From assembly GCA_035551355.1 (NCBI GenBank), contig DASZNF010000058.1:19177-83176 (forward strand): DNA of 64,000 nt. The letters are read 5' to 3'. Source of the stretch: DATATV01 sp035551355. Lineage in GTDB: Bacteria; Actinomycetota; Actinomycetes; Mycobacteriales; Pseudonocardiaceae. A program made the translations under genes and the position numbers. Below, piece by piece: positions 38,696 through 47,669 of this stretch. Position 1 is the stretch's first letter, and every line of letters begins with the position of its first letter. The notes beneath the pieces were generated by a model. It was not told where the DNA came from. It did not search any database and was given only the letters and a program-made list of their open reading frames with translations.

Positions 38696-39055
38696 GTGCG
38701 GAGCGTGAGACGTTGCTCGCGGACCGGGTGTGTGAACCCGGCCGTTGCTACGCTCACCTATGCGTACGCCGACTCCACTGCCGTTGTCGGGCCACTTGCC
38801 ACGTACTCCGAGCCACACAGCTACGACCTGTGTGAGGAGCACGCCCTGCGGCTCACCGCCCCGCTCGGCTGGGAAGTCGTCCGGCACGAAGGTGAGTTCG
38901 TGGCTCCCGAGCCATCGGTGGACGACCTGACCGCGCTGGCCGAGGCGGTGCGCGAGGCGGGGCGGGGCGAACGGCCCCTGGAACCGCCGAGCTCGGCACC
39001 GGCCGCGGGCCGGCGGGGTCACCTGCGGGTGCTCCCTGATCCAGTGGACGACTGA
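38696..39055 (+). CDS. DUF3499 family protein
   Basis: The 119-residue protein begins VRSVRRCSRTGCVNPAVATL, then YADSTAVVGPLATYSEPHSYDLCEEHALRLTAPLGWEVV, the clear signature of DUF3499 (Rv3258c family). The cysteines in RCSRTGC and DLC with the nearby His could form a zinc-ribbon-like site. The tail is Pro/Ala-rich. GTG 38696 is set by the leaderless -10 upstream. It is located just before the mannose genes, as in mycobacteria. The function is unknown. Confidence 0.85.
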   Translation: MRSVRRCSRTGCVNPAVATLTYAYADSTAVVGPLATYSEPHSYDLCEEHALRLTAPLGWEVVRHEGEFVAPEPSVDDLTALAEAVREAGRGERPLEPPSSAPAAGRRGHLRVLPDPVDD

Positions 39056-39113
39056 ACCGGTACGCCGGTTGCTTTCGCGCGGGGTTTGGCCGTCGCGGTC
39101 GCATCGATCTCGG

Positions 39114-39119
39114 TAGGCT
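39114..39119 (+). promoter_or_regulatory. -10 element TAGGCT upstream of the phosphomannomutase gene
   Basis: TAGGCT in GGTAGGCTCGG is a good TANNNT box; transcription from about 39126 would give a leader of roughly 46 nt before GTG 39172. Confidence 0.45.
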
Positions 39120-39171
39120 CGGACGGGACACCTGAGCAGCCGCTCGGACCCGGACCAAACCTGGAGTTGGT

Positions 39172-40521
39172 GTGCGCGACCTGTCCGACATCGTCAAGGC
39201 GTACGACATTCGCGGCGTGGTGGGGGAACAGCTCGACGCGCCCCTGGTCCGGGAGGTCGGCGCCGCGTTCGCCCGGCTGGTCGGCGGCTCGGCCGTGGTG
39301 GTCGGCCACGACATGCGGGATTCCTCCCCGCAGCTGTCCGCCGCGTTCGCCGAGGGCGTGAACTCCCAGGGTCTCGACGTGGTGTCCATCGGCCTGGCCA
39401 GCACCGACATGCTCTACTTCGCCTCCGGCCACCTGAACCTGCCCGGCGCGATGTTCACCGCCAGCCACAACCCGGCCAAGTACAACGGCATCAAGATGTG
39501 CCGGGCCGGGGCCGCGCCGGTCGGCCAGGACTCGGGCCTGGCCCAGATCCGGGCCGAGGTGGAGGCCGGGGTGCCCGCCTCGGACAAGCCGGCCGGTTCG
39601 GTGTCGCAGCGGGACCTGCTCACCGAGTACGCCGCCTACCTGCGCAACCTGGTCGATCTGAGCACGATCCGGCCGCTGAAGGTCGTGGTGGACGCGGGCA
39701 ACGGCATGGGCGGGCACACCGTGCCCAGCGTGTTCACCGGGCTGCCGGTGGACGTGGTGCCGATGTACTTCGAGCTGGACGGCACCTTCCCCAATCACGA
39801 GGCCAACCCCCTGGACCCGCGCAATCTGGTGGATCTGCAGGCCAAGGTGCGCGAGGTCGGCGCGGACGCCGGGGTGGCCTTTGACGGCGACGCCGACCGC
39901 TGCTTCGTGGTGGACGAGCACGGCGATCCGGTGAGCCCGAGCGCGATCACCGCGCTGGTCGCGGTGCGCGAGCTGGCCAAGGAGCCGGGCGGCACGGTGA
40001 TCCACAATCTGATCACCTCGCACTCGGTGCCGGAGATCGTGTCCGAGCACGGCGGCAAGCCGGTGCGCACCCGCGTCGGTCACTCGTTCATCAAGCAGAC
40101 CATGGCCGATACCGGCGCGATCTTCGGCGGCGAGCACTCCGCGCACTACTACTTCCGGGATTTCTGGCGGGCCGACACCGGCATGCTGGCCGCGCTGCAC
40201 GTGCTGGCCGCCCTGGGCGGCCAGGACCGGCCGCTGTCCGAGCTGACCGCCGAGTACAACCGCTACCCGGCCTCCGGCGAGATCAACTCCACGGTGAACG
40301 ACCAGGCCGACCGGATGGCCGCGGTGCGGGCCGCGTTCGCCGATCGCGAAGGCGTGCTGGTGGACGAGCTGGACGGGATGACCATCGAGCTGCCCAACGG
40401 CGCCTGGTTCAATCTGCGTCCGTCCAACACCGAGCCGCTGCTGCGGCTGAACGTGGAGGGCAAGGACGAGGAGGACATGGCCGTCCTGCGGGACGAGGTG
40501 CTGTCCATCGTCCGCGGCTGA
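39172..40521 (+). CDS. Phosphomannomutase/phosphoglucomutase (PmmA/ManB)
   Basis: The enzyme interconverts mannose-6-P and mannose-1-P for GDP-mannose supply. The 449-residue product has the active-site Ser in TASHNPAKYNG, the metal loop DGDADRC, the sugar loop GGEHSAHYYF and the phosphate-binding RPSNTEPLLRL. It starts at GTG 39172 with GGAG upstream. Downstream are a Trm112-like gene, a SIS gene and manA, so the mannose route runs from fructose-6-P (ManA) to mannose-1-P. It corresponds to M. tuberculosis Rv3257c (pmmA); family members are named pmmA, manB or pmmB in different genomes, so no symbol is assigned. Confidence 0.93.
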   Translation: MRDLSDIVKAYDIRGVVGEQLDAPLVREVGAAFARLVGGSAVVVGHDMRDSSPQLSAAFAEGVNSQGLDVVSIGLASTDMLYFASGHLNLPGAMFTASHNPAKYNGIKMCRAGAAPVGQDSGLAQIRAEVEAGVPASDKPAGSVSQRDLLTEYAAYLRNLVDLSTIRPLKVVVDAGNGMGGHTVPSVFTGLPVDVVPMYFELDGTFPNHEANPLDPRNLVDLQAKVREVGADAGVAFDGDADRCFVVDEHGDPVSPSAITALVAVRELAKEPGGTVIHNLITSHSVPEIVSEHGGKPVRTRVGHSFIKQTMADTGAIFGGEHSAHYYFRDFWRADTGMLAALHVLAALGGQDRPLSELTAEYNRYPASGEINSTVNDQADRMAAVRAAFADREGVLVDELDGMTIELPNGAWFNLRPSNTEPLLRLNVEGKDEEDMAVLRDEVLSIVRG

Positions 40522-40648
40522 GCCGGTGGCGCGGTCCTGCCCGGGCGGACGGGGAAGGCCGGACGCGCGGGGCAGGCTACTGGCCGGTCGGGCGGTACGG
40601 GAGAATGGCGGTCGGCGCGAAAGCCGCCGGGAGAGCCGAGGAGGAATC

Positions 40649-40867
40649 GTGGCCGTGCAGCTTGATCCGCAGTTGCTGGAGATCCTGGCCTGCCCGTCGA
40701 CCGACCACGCGCCGCTGCTGGTCGGCTCGCCCGACGACCCCGAGGCCGATGTGCTGACCTGCACCGCGTGCGGCCGGGGTTTCCCGGTGCGCGACGGCAT
40801 CCCGGTGTTGTTGCTGGACGAGGCGATCCCACCGGCCACGAAGTCCGGTGCGGATCCGGTCGGGTGA
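40649..40867 (+). CDS. Trm112-family small zinc-binding protein
   Basis: The 72-residue protein has VQLDPQLLEILACP, then ADVLTCTACGRGFPVRDGIPVLLLDEA, the pattern of Trm112/UPF0434 proteins. The CTAC pair and the earlier Cys could bind zinc. Eukaryotic relatives activate methyltransferases; the bacterial role is open. GTG 40649 has AGGAGG 4 nt upstream and GTG 40655 is at 10 nt, so either may be used. Its stop overlaps the next start (GTGA). It is the small gene that accompanies pmm-manA in actinobacteria. Confidence 0.85.
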   Translation: MAVQLDPQLLEILACPSTDHAPLLVGSPDDPEADVLTCTACGRGFPVRDGIPVLLLDEAIPPATKSGADPVG

Positions 40868-41961
40868 GCAGCATGCTGGACGAGCGCCTGCTGGACGATC
40901 CGGGCCGGCTGGCCGATGCCGACGGCGCGGCGGGCGGTTGCCTGCGTGCGGCCGCGGCGGCCGGCGCGCAGGTGCGGTCCACCGTGGAGGCGGGCGCCGA
41001 GGTGGGCATCGCCGAGCTGTCCGGGAGCCGGCCGCGGGCGGTGGTGTTCCTGACCCGGCCCGGCATCAGCCGCGCCGTGGTCGATCTGCTGATCGCACTG
41101 CTGGGCCCGGCCTGCCCGGTGCCGCTGGTCCGCGCGGACACGCTGCCCTCCTGGGTGGGTCCGCTGGACGTGGTGTTCGGACACACCGACGACCCGGGTG
41201 ATCACGTGCTGGCCGAGTCGGTGGACCGGGCCCGCCGTTACGGCGCCCAGTTCGTGCTGACCGGTCCGGCCGACGGACCGGTGGCCGCGGCGGCCGCGGG
41301 TACCGCCCGGCTGCTGCCGCCGCGGGTGCCCACCCCGGTCGGTTTCGGCTTCCCCCGGGTGCTGGCCGCGGGCCTGTTGCTGCTGGACACGCTCGGGCTG
41401 CTGCGCACCGATCTGGACCTGCTGGCCGACGAACTGGACAAAGAGGCCGAGCGGGATCACGCCGGCTACGAGTCATTTGTTAATCCGGCGAAATCTCTGG
41501 CGCTGCGGCTGGCCGAGCGCAGCCCGGTGTTGTGCGGGCTGGACCCGGTGGCCACCGCGGTCGCCGGGCACGCGGTGGACGCGCTGGCCGGGTTCGCCGG
41601 GGTGGTGGCCACCGCGTCGGACTACGCGCAGTTCGGCAGCCGCACGGTGCTGCACCGGGCGGCGGTGCGGGGCGGAGCCGAGCAGGACATTTTTGCCGAT
41701 CCGGACGATTCGCCCGGTAGTCTGCTGCTGCGCGTGGTGCTGCTGGCTGTGCGGGACGACCAGCAGGCCGAGTCGGTGCGCCGGGCCGCGACGGAGCTGT
41801 TGCCCGGGGCCGACGTGCTGGAGGTCGCCGAGGGGACGTCCGGCGAGGCGAGCGTGCGGGCCGCGGTGCTGGCGCTGCGGGTCGAGCTGGCCGCGGTCTA
41901 CCTGGGTCTGGCCGGTGGTTCGCTCGGCGGTCCGGGCCGGCACGCGGCGGCGTTCGCGTAG
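40864..41961 (+). CDS. SIS-domain phosphosugar isomerase-like protein (Rv3256c/TobH family)
   Basis: The 365-residue protein resembles bifunctional phosphoglucose/phosphomannose isomerases in layout: a SIS-like N-terminal half (AVVFLTRPGISRAVVDLLIAL, SWVGPLDVVFGHTDDPG) and a C-terminal half (YESFVNPAKSLALRLAERSPVLCGLDP). Catalytic residues were not assignable. The place between phosphomannomutase and manA suggests a role in mannose or sugar phosphate metabolism. GTG 40864 overlaps the Trm112 stop by GTGA. manA begins 49 bp downstream. Confidence 0.8.
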   Translation: MSSMLDERLLDDPGRLADADGAAGGCLRAAAAAGAQVRSTVEAGAEVGIAELSGSRPRAVVFLTRPGISRAVVDLLIALLGPACPVPLVRADTLPSWVGPLDVVFGHTDDPGDHVLAESVDRARRYGAQFVLTGPADGPVAAAAAGTARLLPPRVPTPVGFGFPRVLAAGLLLLDTLGLLRTDLDLLADELDKEAERDHAGYESFVNPAKSLALRLAERSPVLCGLDPVATAVAGHAVDALAGFAGVVATASDYAQFGSRTVLHRAAVRGGAEQDIFADPDDSPGSLLLRVVLLAVRDDQQAESVRRAATELLPGADVLEVAEGTSGEASVRAAVLALRVELAAVYLGLAGGSLGGPGRHAAAFA

Positions 41962-42010
41962 CCCGGGCCGACTTCCGAGGGCACTGGCCGTACGAAGGGG
42001 AACGAGAGAC

Positions 42011-43249
42011 GTGCATCTGATGCGCAACGCGGTGCGACCGTACGCCTGGGGGTCGCGCACGACCATCGCGCTCCTCCAGGGCCGGCCCGCGCCCGCGCCG
42101 CATCCGGAGGCCGAGCTGTGGATGGGCGCGCACCCGGACGACCCGTCCGTGGTGCGGGACGCCGACGGCGTGGAACACTCGCTGACCGAGCTGGTGACCG
42201 CCGATCCGGCCGGCCAGCTCGGCGTGGGGTTCGCCCGGCGCTGGGACAACCGGCTGCCGTTCCTGCTCAAGGTGCTGGCCGCGGACGAGCCGATGAGCAT
42301 GCAGGCCCATCCCTCGGCCGCGCAGGCCCGGGAGGGGTTCGCCCGCGAGGAGGCGGCCGGGGTGCCCCGGCTGGCGCCCAGCCGCAACTATCCCGATCCC
42401 ACGCCCAAGCCGGAACTGGTGTGCGCGCTGACCGAGTTCCACGTGCTGGCCGGGTTCCGCGATCCGGCGCGCACCCTGCGGCTGCTGCGCGCACTGGCCA
42501 CCCCGGCCATCGACCGCTATGTCGACCTGCTGGCCGAGCAGCCGGACGCGGCCGGTTTGCGGGCGCTGTTCACCACGTGGATCACGCTGCCCTCCGCGGT
42601 GCTGGACAAGCTGCTGCCCGAGGTGCTGGACGCCTGCGTGGCGCACGTGCGCGAGCACGGCGAGTTCGATCTGACCTGCCGCACCGTGCTGGAGCTGGGC
42701 GAGCGCTACCCGGGTGATTCGAGTGTGCTGGTGGCGTTGCTGCTCAACCGGCTGGTGCTCGGCCCGGGCGAGGCGGTCTACCTGGCCGCCGGCAACCTGC
42801 ATGCCTACCTGCGCGGCACGGCGGTGGAGATCCTGGCCAACTCGGACAACATCGTGCGCTGCGGGCTGACCCCCAAGCACGTGGACGTGCCGGAACTGCT
42901 GCGGGTGGTGGACTTCTCGCACGGCGACATGCCGGTGCTGGGCGGCGAGCCGGTGGAGGACCACATCCTGCGCTACGGCACGGACGCCCCGGAGTTCGAG
43001 CTGTCCCGGCTGGAGTGGACCGACTCCGACGATCCGGCCGCGGTGAAGCTGCGGCACTCCGGTCCGCAGGTGCTGGTGTGCACCGCGGGCGCGGTCGAGC
43101 TGACCGCCCCGGACGGCGCGGTGCTGGAGCTGCGCTGCGGGGATTCGGCCTGGCTGCCCGCGCACGACTGTCATGACGGCCCGGTGACCGTGGTGCCGGT
43201 GGGCGCCGAACGGGCCCAGGTGTTCCGGGCGACCGCGGGCACCGACTAG
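42011..43249 (+). CDS. manA: Mannose-6-phosphate isomerase, class I (ManA)
   Basis: ManA interconverts fructose-6-P and mannose-6-P, feeding GDP-mannose for glycolipids and wall glycans. The 412-residue protein shows the zinc ligands in MQAHPS (Gln, His), KPELVCAL (Glu) and AAGNLHAYLRG (His), and the N-terminal NAVRPYAWGS. GTG 42011 has GGGGAACGAGAG upstream; ATG 42020 is an alternative. It ends the operon-like run that starts with the phosphomannomutase gene. A GDP-mannose pyrophosphorylase is not in the window. Confidence 0.94.
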   Translation: MHLMRNAVRPYAWGSRTTIALLQGRPAPAPHPEAELWMGAHPDDPSVVRDADGVEHSLTELVTADPAGQLGVGFARRWDNRLPFLLKVLAADEPMSMQAHPSAAQAREGFAREEAAGVPRLAPSRNYPDPTPKPELVCALTEFHVLAGFRDPARTLRLLRALATPAIDRYVDLLAEQPDAAGLRALFTTWITLPSAVLDKLLPEVLDACVAHVREHGEFDLTCRTVLELGERYPGDSSVLVALLLNRLVLGPGEAVYLAAGNLHAYLRGTAVEILANSDNIVRCGLTPKHVDVPELLRVVDFSHGDMPVLGGEPVEDHILRYGTDAPEFELSRLEWTDSDDPAAVKLRHSGPQVLVCTAGAVELTAPDGAVLELRCGDSAWLPAHDCHDGPVTVVPVGAERAQVFRATAGTD

Positions 43250-43282
43250 CTCGGACACCGCCGAACACAGGAGGAGTCGAAC

Positions 43283-44218
43283 GTGTCAGAAGCTGGCGGG
43301 ACGAAGGCGGTTCTCGCCGCGCTGGGCGCCAACGCCGGGATCGCGGCCGCGAAGTTCCTCGGCTTCGTGTTCACCGGTTCCTCCTCCATGCTCGCCGAAG
43401 CGGTGCACTCCCTGGTGGACACCTCCAACCAGGGGCTGTTGTTGCTGGGGCGCAAGAAGTCCAAGCAGCGGGCCAATCAGGAGCATCCGTTCGGCTTCGG
43501 CCGGGAGCGGTTCTTCTACGCGTTCATGGTGGCCCTGCTGCTGTTCACCCTGGGCGCGATTTTCGCGATATACGAGGGAATCGAGAAGATCGCCAACCCG
43601 CATCCGCTGGAGTCTCCGGTGGTGGCGCTGGTGATCCTGGTGCTGGCGGTGGGCCTGGAGGGCTTCAGTTTCCGCACCGCGATGCGGGAATCGCGGGAAC
43701 TGCGCAAGGGCGCGAGCCTGTTCTCGTTCATCCGCCGGGCCACCGTGCCGGAACTGCCGGTGGTGCTGCTGGAGGATTCCGCCGCCCTGCTGGGTCTGCT
43801 GTTCGCGCTGATCGGCGTCGGATTGTCGGTGCTGACCGGAAATCCGGTGTGGGACGGCATCGGCACGGTGTGCATCGGCTCGCTGCTCGGGGTGGTGGCG
43901 ATGGTGCTGATCGTGGAGATGAAGAGTCTGCTGATCGGCGAGGGCGCCCCGCCGGACGTGCTGGCCACCATCGTCCGCGAGCTGGAGCGGGAGACGGTGC
44001 AGCGGGTGATCCACATCCGCACCCAGTATCTCGGTCCGGAGGAACTGCTGGTGGCGGCGAAGATCGCGCTGGTGCCGGAGTTGACCCTGGCCCAGGTGGC
44101 CGCGGCGATCGACGCGGCCGAGGCCCGGGTGCGCGGCGCGGCGCCCTCGGCGAAACTGATCTATCTGGAACCGGATCTGGATCGCACGCCGGTCACGGTC
44201 GCGACCGCGGAAGCCTGA
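43283..44218 (+). CDS. Cation diffusion facilitator (CDF) metal transporter
   Basis: CDF proteins export Zn2+, Fe2+, Co2+ or Mn2+ by proton exchange. The 311-residue protein has six likely membrane helices. Site-A residues are seen in AEAVHSLVDTSNQGLLL (H-x3-D, helix 2) and LLEDSAALLGLLFAL (helix 5), with a Gly/Arg-rich EHPFGFGRERFFY between helices 2 and 3. The C-terminal cytoplasmic domain ends in EARVRGAAPSAKLIYLEPD. GTG 43283 has AGGAGGAG upstream. It is 33 bp from manA, so it may share the mRNA. The metal cannot be told from sequence. Confidence 0.88.
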   Translation: MSEAGGTKAVLAALGANAGIAAAKFLGFVFTGSSSMLAEAVHSLVDTSNQGLLLLGRKKSKQRANQEHPFGFGRERFFYAFMVALLLFTLGAIFAIYEGIEKIANPHPLESPVVALVILVLAVGLEGFSFRTAMRESRELRKGASLFSFIRRATVPELPVVLLEDSAALLGLLFALIGVGLSVLTGNPVWDGIGTVCIGSLLGVVAMVLIVEMKSLLIGEGAPPDVLATIVRELERETVQRVIHIRTQYLGPEELLVAAKIALVPELTLAQVAAAIDAAEARVRGAAPSAKLIYLEPDLDRTPVTVATAEA

Positions 44219-44350
44219 CCGGTTCCGGCGCGTTCTCCGCGGTGAAACGGCCCGCTTGAAGATTCGGGTCCGGCCAGCAACAGGCGCAGTCCGGACGGCG
44301 CCGCCGCGTCGGGTCGCCGTGCCACTTGATCGGCCGTTCGGTGCCCGGAT

Positions 44351-44399
44351 TTGACAGTCAATTTCTGTTCATGGTTGGTAACCCGCGTACCGGGCTACC
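44351..44399 (+). promoter_or_regulatory. Promoter/operator region of the alpha-galactosidase gene
   Basis: TTGACA (44351-44356) is a perfect -35 box; the matching -10 is unclear (the stretch TTGGTA falls at the right distance). An inverted repeat GGTAACCCG (44377-44385) / CGGGCTACC (44391-44399) with 8 of 9 pairs overlaps the expected start region. This is a good candidate for a sugar-responsive repressor site. The ATG is at 44448. Confidence 0.5.
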
Positions 44400-44447
44400 G
44401 TCGATTCAGTCACAGCGAGCGCACAGGTTTCACAAAGGGGTGAAATC

Positions 44448-46217
44448 ATGCCGTCCATTTTTCGCAGGTCGCGGGTCGGGTTGGCCGGGTTGGCCGCGAT
44501 GTTGTTGGTGCCACCGGCGTTGATCACTTTCGCCGCGCCGAATGCCGTCGCGGAGAACAACGGTCTGGCGCTGACTCCGCTGCTCGGCTGGAGCAGCTGG
44601 AGTTTCATCCGGACCAATCCCACCGAGGCGAAGATCGAAGCGCAGGCCGACGCGCTGAAATCCAGCGGACTGGCCGGATACGGATTCGACCGGATCAACC
44701 TGGACGATTTCTATTACATCTGCGACAGCGGTACCGGACCGGCCGTGGACGGCAACGGCTACTGGGCGATCGACCCGGCGAAATTCCCGGATTCCGATGG
44801 GGTCGACGGAATCGCCGCCACCGCGGCGCATGTGCACGCCGACGGGCTGAAGTTCGGCCTGTACGTCACGCCGGGCATCGCCAAGGCCGCCGTCGCGGCG
44901 AACACGCCGATCCAGGGCACCTCGGACACCGCGGCCGGTATCGCCGAACCGTCGGTGGGCGAGAACAACTACAACTGCGGCGGCATGGTCGGCATCGACT
45001 ACACCAAGCCCGGCGCGCAGGCGTTCATCAACGGCTGGGCCGATCAGATGGCCGGTGAGGGCGTGGACTACGTGAAGCTGGACGGGGTCGGCTCGTTCGA
45101 CATCCCGGACGTGCAGGCGTGGTCGGCCGCGCTGCGCCAGACCGGGCGGCCGATGGCGCTCGAGTTGTCCAACTCACTGTCCATTTCGGACGCGACCACC
45201 TGGGAGTCGCTGGCCAACGGCTGGCGCACTACCGGCGACATCGAGTGCTACGGCTGCGAATCCAACGGCAGCAGCTATCCGGAGACCGACTACGCCAACG
45301 TGGCCTCCCGGTTCGACCCGGCCGCGGCCTGGCAGCCCTACGGCCAGCCCGGCGCCTGGAACGACTACGACTCCATCGAGGTCGGCAACGGCGACAACGA
45401 CGGTCTCACCGTGCCGCAGCGGCAGACTCAGTTGTCGTTGTGGGCGATGGCCGACAGCCCGCTGATCCTGGGCACCGACCTGACCCACCTGGATTCCGGT
45501 GATCTGGCGCTGCTGAAGAACTCCGCCATGCTGGGCATCGATCAGGACACCATTCCGGCCGCTCGAGTGGTGGATTCGGGCAACGAGCAGGTGTTCAGCA
45601 AGCGGGAAACCAACGGCGCCTTCGACATCGCGGTGTTCAACACCGACGCGAACGCCGCGCACAGCGAGAGTGTGTCACTGCCCGCGCTGGGCCTGTCCGG
45701 CGCGGCGACGGTCACCGACCTGTGGGCTGGCACCTCGCTGGGCACGATCAACGGCACCTACACCGCGACCGTGCCTGCCGGTGGTGTCAGCCTGATCTCC
45801 GCGACGCCGGCCAGCGGCGCCGGCGGGACCGGTGAACTCCTCGGCGCGCAGTCCGGGAAATGCCTGGACACCAACGGCGGCGAGGTCTATCTGCCCGGCA
45901 CCGCCGAGCAACTGTGGGACTGTCACAACGGAATCGGCCAGGAATTCACCCTGACCAGCGGCGGGCAACTGCGCACCGAGGGCGCCACCGAATGCCTGGA
46001 CGTCTACGACCAGGAGACCGCGCCGGGCACCAAGGTCGAGCTGTGGCCGTGCAACGGTCAGGCCAACCAGCAGTGGACGATCAATTCGAACGGCACCGTC
46101 ACCAGCGCGCAGTCCGGGCTGTGCCTGGACGCCGACAACCAGGGCACCACGGATGGCACTCCGGTGATCATCTGGACCTGCAACGGTCAGGCCAACCAGC
46201 AGTGGAGCCGCGACTGA
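44448..46217 (+). CDS. Secreted GH27 alpha-galactosidase with ricin-B (CBM13) domain
   Basis: The 589-residue protein hydrolyses terminal alpha-galactose from oligo- or polysaccharides outside the cell. A signal peptide (basic start, then LAGLAAMLLVPPALITFAAP) likely ends at AVA-E. The GH27 barrel shows LGWSSWSF, INLDDFYY, the nucleophile Asp in VKLDGVG and the acid/base region RTTGDIECYG. A beta domain follows (to about 460), and the C-terminal 120 residues are a CBM13 trefoil with CNGQANQQW repeats; the first lobe has QEF instead of QxW. A 28-nt identical stretch recurs in two lobes (46050-46077, 46179-46206). AAAGGGG precedes the ATG. It is followed by a strong hairpin. Confidence 0.92.
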   Translation: MPSIFRRSRVGLAGLAAMLLVPPALITFAAPNAVAENNGLALTPLLGWSSWSFIRTNPTEAKIEAQADALKSSGLAGYGFDRINLDDFYYICDSGTGPAVDGNGYWAIDPAKFPDSDGVDGIAATAAHVHADGLKFGLYVTPGIAKAAVAANTPIQGTSDTAAGIAEPSVGENNYNCGGMVGIDYTKPGAQAFINGWADQMAGEGVDYVKLDGVGSFDIPDVQAWSAALRQTGRPMALELSNSLSISDATTWESLANGWRTTGDIECYGCESNGSSYPETDYANVASRFDPAAAWQPYGQPGAWNDYDSIEVGNGDNDGLTVPQRQTQLSLWAMADSPLILGTDLTHLDSGDLALLKNSAMLGIDQDTIPAARVVDSGNEQVFSKRETNGAFDIAVFNTDANAAHSESVSLPALGLSGAATVTDLWAGTSLGTINGTYTATVPAGGVSLISATPASGAGGTGELLGAQSGKCLDTNGGEVYLPGTAEQLWDCHNGIGQEFTLTSGGQLRTEGATECLDVYDQETAPGTKVELWPCNGQANQQWTINSNGTVTSAQSGLCLDADNQGTTDGTPVIIWTCNGQANQQWSRD

Positions 46218-46231
46218 ACTCGACTGGAAGT

Positions 46232-46274
46232 TCTCTCGAGGGTGGCCGGGCCGTTGTGAGCCACCCTCGAGAGA
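46232..46274. terminator. Bidirectional terminator with 15-bp perfect stem
   Basis: TCTCTCGAGGGTGGC (46232-46246) pairs perfectly with GCCACCCTCGAGAGA (46260-46274) across a 13-nt loop. It lies between the galactosidase stop (46217) and the stop of the convergent small gene (46277), so it can end both transcripts. Confidence 0.85.
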
Positions 46275-46276
46275 GC

Positions 46277-46564
46277 TCAGTCCTCCAGGCCGTACGCCCG
46301 GCTCATGAACCGATCGCTGATGTCCTGCCAGCGTTCGGCGGCCTCGAAATCATTGTCGGCCTGGGCGTAACTCTTCTTGGCCAGATAGTGAAGGGCCATC
46401 AGATACTCCATCCGCCGCGCGCGGTGTTCCTCGGTCGGCTCCTCGCCGACGCGGAGCATCGCGATGCGGATGTTCTCGGTGAACAGGTCGGCCCGTCGGC
46501 GCAGTGCATCGGCACTGCGGTCCAGTTCGGTGTAGAGCGGTTCGAGCCTGTCGCGCACGGCCAC
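46277..46564 (-). CDS. Small helical hypothetical protein (95 aa)
   Basis: The protein is highly charged and predicted all-helical, with heptad-like spacing (LEPLYTELDRSADALRRRADL and MEYLMALHYLAKKSYAQAD). It has no signal peptide or membrane segment and may form a coiled-coil oligomer. The GTG start at 46564 is 94 bp from the divergent rmlB-like gene. No family was recognised. Codon use looks like the neighbours, and the strong terminator at its end supports that it is expressed. Confidence 0.65.
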   Translation of the reverse strand: MAVRDRLEPLYTELDRSADALRRRADLFTENIRIAMLRVGEEPTEEHRARRMEYLMALHYLAKKSYAQADNDFEAAERWQDISDRFMSRAYGLED

Positions 46565-46645
46565 TATGTTGCCACGCGCGGTGTATGCCCGTGGTTACCG
46601 TGCGCCGATCCAACCGGTTCGGCGCGCGACGCTCCTGCCTGCCGG

Positions 46646-46651
46646 TAGCGT
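46646..46651 (+). promoter_or_regulatory. -10 element TAGCGT for the leaderless rmlB-like gene
   Basis: TAGCGT lies 7 nt before the ATG at 46659, with no ribosome site. Confidence 0.55.
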
Positions 46652-46658
46652 CTGCGGC

Positions 46659-47666
46659 ATGACGACGCTCTTGGTGACCGGGGCCGCCGGTTTCATCGGT
46701 TCGCATTTCGCCCGCTACTGGGTGGCCGAGCATCCGGACGACACCGTGGTCGCGCTGGACGCGCTGACCTACGCGGGCACCGAAACCAACCTGACCGACG
46801 TGCGGGAGCACATCCGGTTCGTGCACGCCGACATCGGCGATCAGGCCCGGGTGGAGGACACGCTGCGGGCGAACGGCGTGGACGTGATCGTCAACTTCGC
46901 CGCCGAGTCGCACAACAGCCTGGCCGTGCTGGACCCGGGCCGGTTCTTCCGGACCAACGTGCTGGGCACCCAGGCCCTGCTGGACGCGGCCCGGCAGGTC
47001 GGCGTTGCCCGGTTCCACCACGTGTCCACCTGCGAGGTGTACGGCGATCTGGCGCTGGACGCGGAGGAAGCGTTCACCGAGACCTCGCCCTACCGGCCGC
47101 GCACGCCCTACAACGCCAGCAAGGCCGGGGCCGATCACGCGGTACGCGCCTACCACGAGACCTACGGGCTGCCCATCACCATCTCCAACTGCGCCAACAA
47201 CTACGGCTCGCACCAGTTCCCGGAGAAGGTCATCCCGCTGTTCACCACCCGCGCGCTGGACGGGGCCGCGCTGCCGGTCTACAAGTCCAAGGACAACCGC
47301 CGGGAGTGGATCCATGCGGTCGACCACGTGCGGGCCATCGAGGCCATCCTGGACCGGGGTGTGGTCGGCGAGACCTACCACGTGGGCACCGGGGTGGAGG
47401 CCAGCGTGGCGCAGATCGCCGATCTGGTGCTGGCCGAACTGGGCCTGCCCGATTCGCTCAAGCAGGAGGTGCCCGACCGGCCCGGCCACGACCGCCGCTA
47501 CCTGCTGGACTCGGCCAAGATCCGGCAGGAGCTGGGCTGGGCGCCGAGCATCGAGTTCGACTCCGGGGTGCGCGAGACCATCCGCTGGTACGCCGACAAC
47601 CGCGCCTGGTGGGAGCCGTTGCGCGACCGCAGCCCGGTGGCCGAGGGGTCCTGGTCGGAGAAGTAG
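46659..47666 (+). CDS. dTDP-glucose 4,6-dehydratase-like SDR (RmlB-like, Cys in catalytic motif)
   Basis: RmlB converts dTDP-glucose to dTDP-4-keto-6-deoxyglucose, the second step to dTDP-rhamnose. The 335-residue SDR protein has VTGAAGFIGSHFARY, NFAAESHN, YRPRTPYNASKAGADHAV (Y-x3-K) and NNYGSHQFPEKVIPLF. The catalytic motif usually STDEVYG reads STCEVYG: Asp, the expected general acid, is replaced by Cys at residue 125, while Glu 126 remains. This may mark a subfamily with another substrate or mechanism. It is leaderless (TAGCGT at 7 nt) and lies 3 bp before the MutL-like gene, so the two form one unit. Confidence 0.85.
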   Translation: MTTLLVTGAAGFIGSHFARYWVAEHPDDTVVALDALTYAGTETNLTDVREHIRFVHADIGDQARVEDTLRANGVDVIVNFAAESHNSLAVLDPGRFFRTNVLGTQALLDAARQVGVARFHHVSTCEVYGDLALDAEEAFTETSPYRPRTPYNASKAGADHAVRAYHETYGLPITISNCANNYGSHQFPEKVIPLFTTRALDGAALPVYKSKDNRREWIHAVDHVRAIEAILDRGVVGETYHVGTGVEASVAQIADLVLAELGLPDSLKQEVPDRPGHDRRYLLDSAKIRQELGWAPSIEFDSGVRETIRWYADNRAWWEPLRDRSPVAEGSWSEK

Positions 47667-47669
47667 GGC

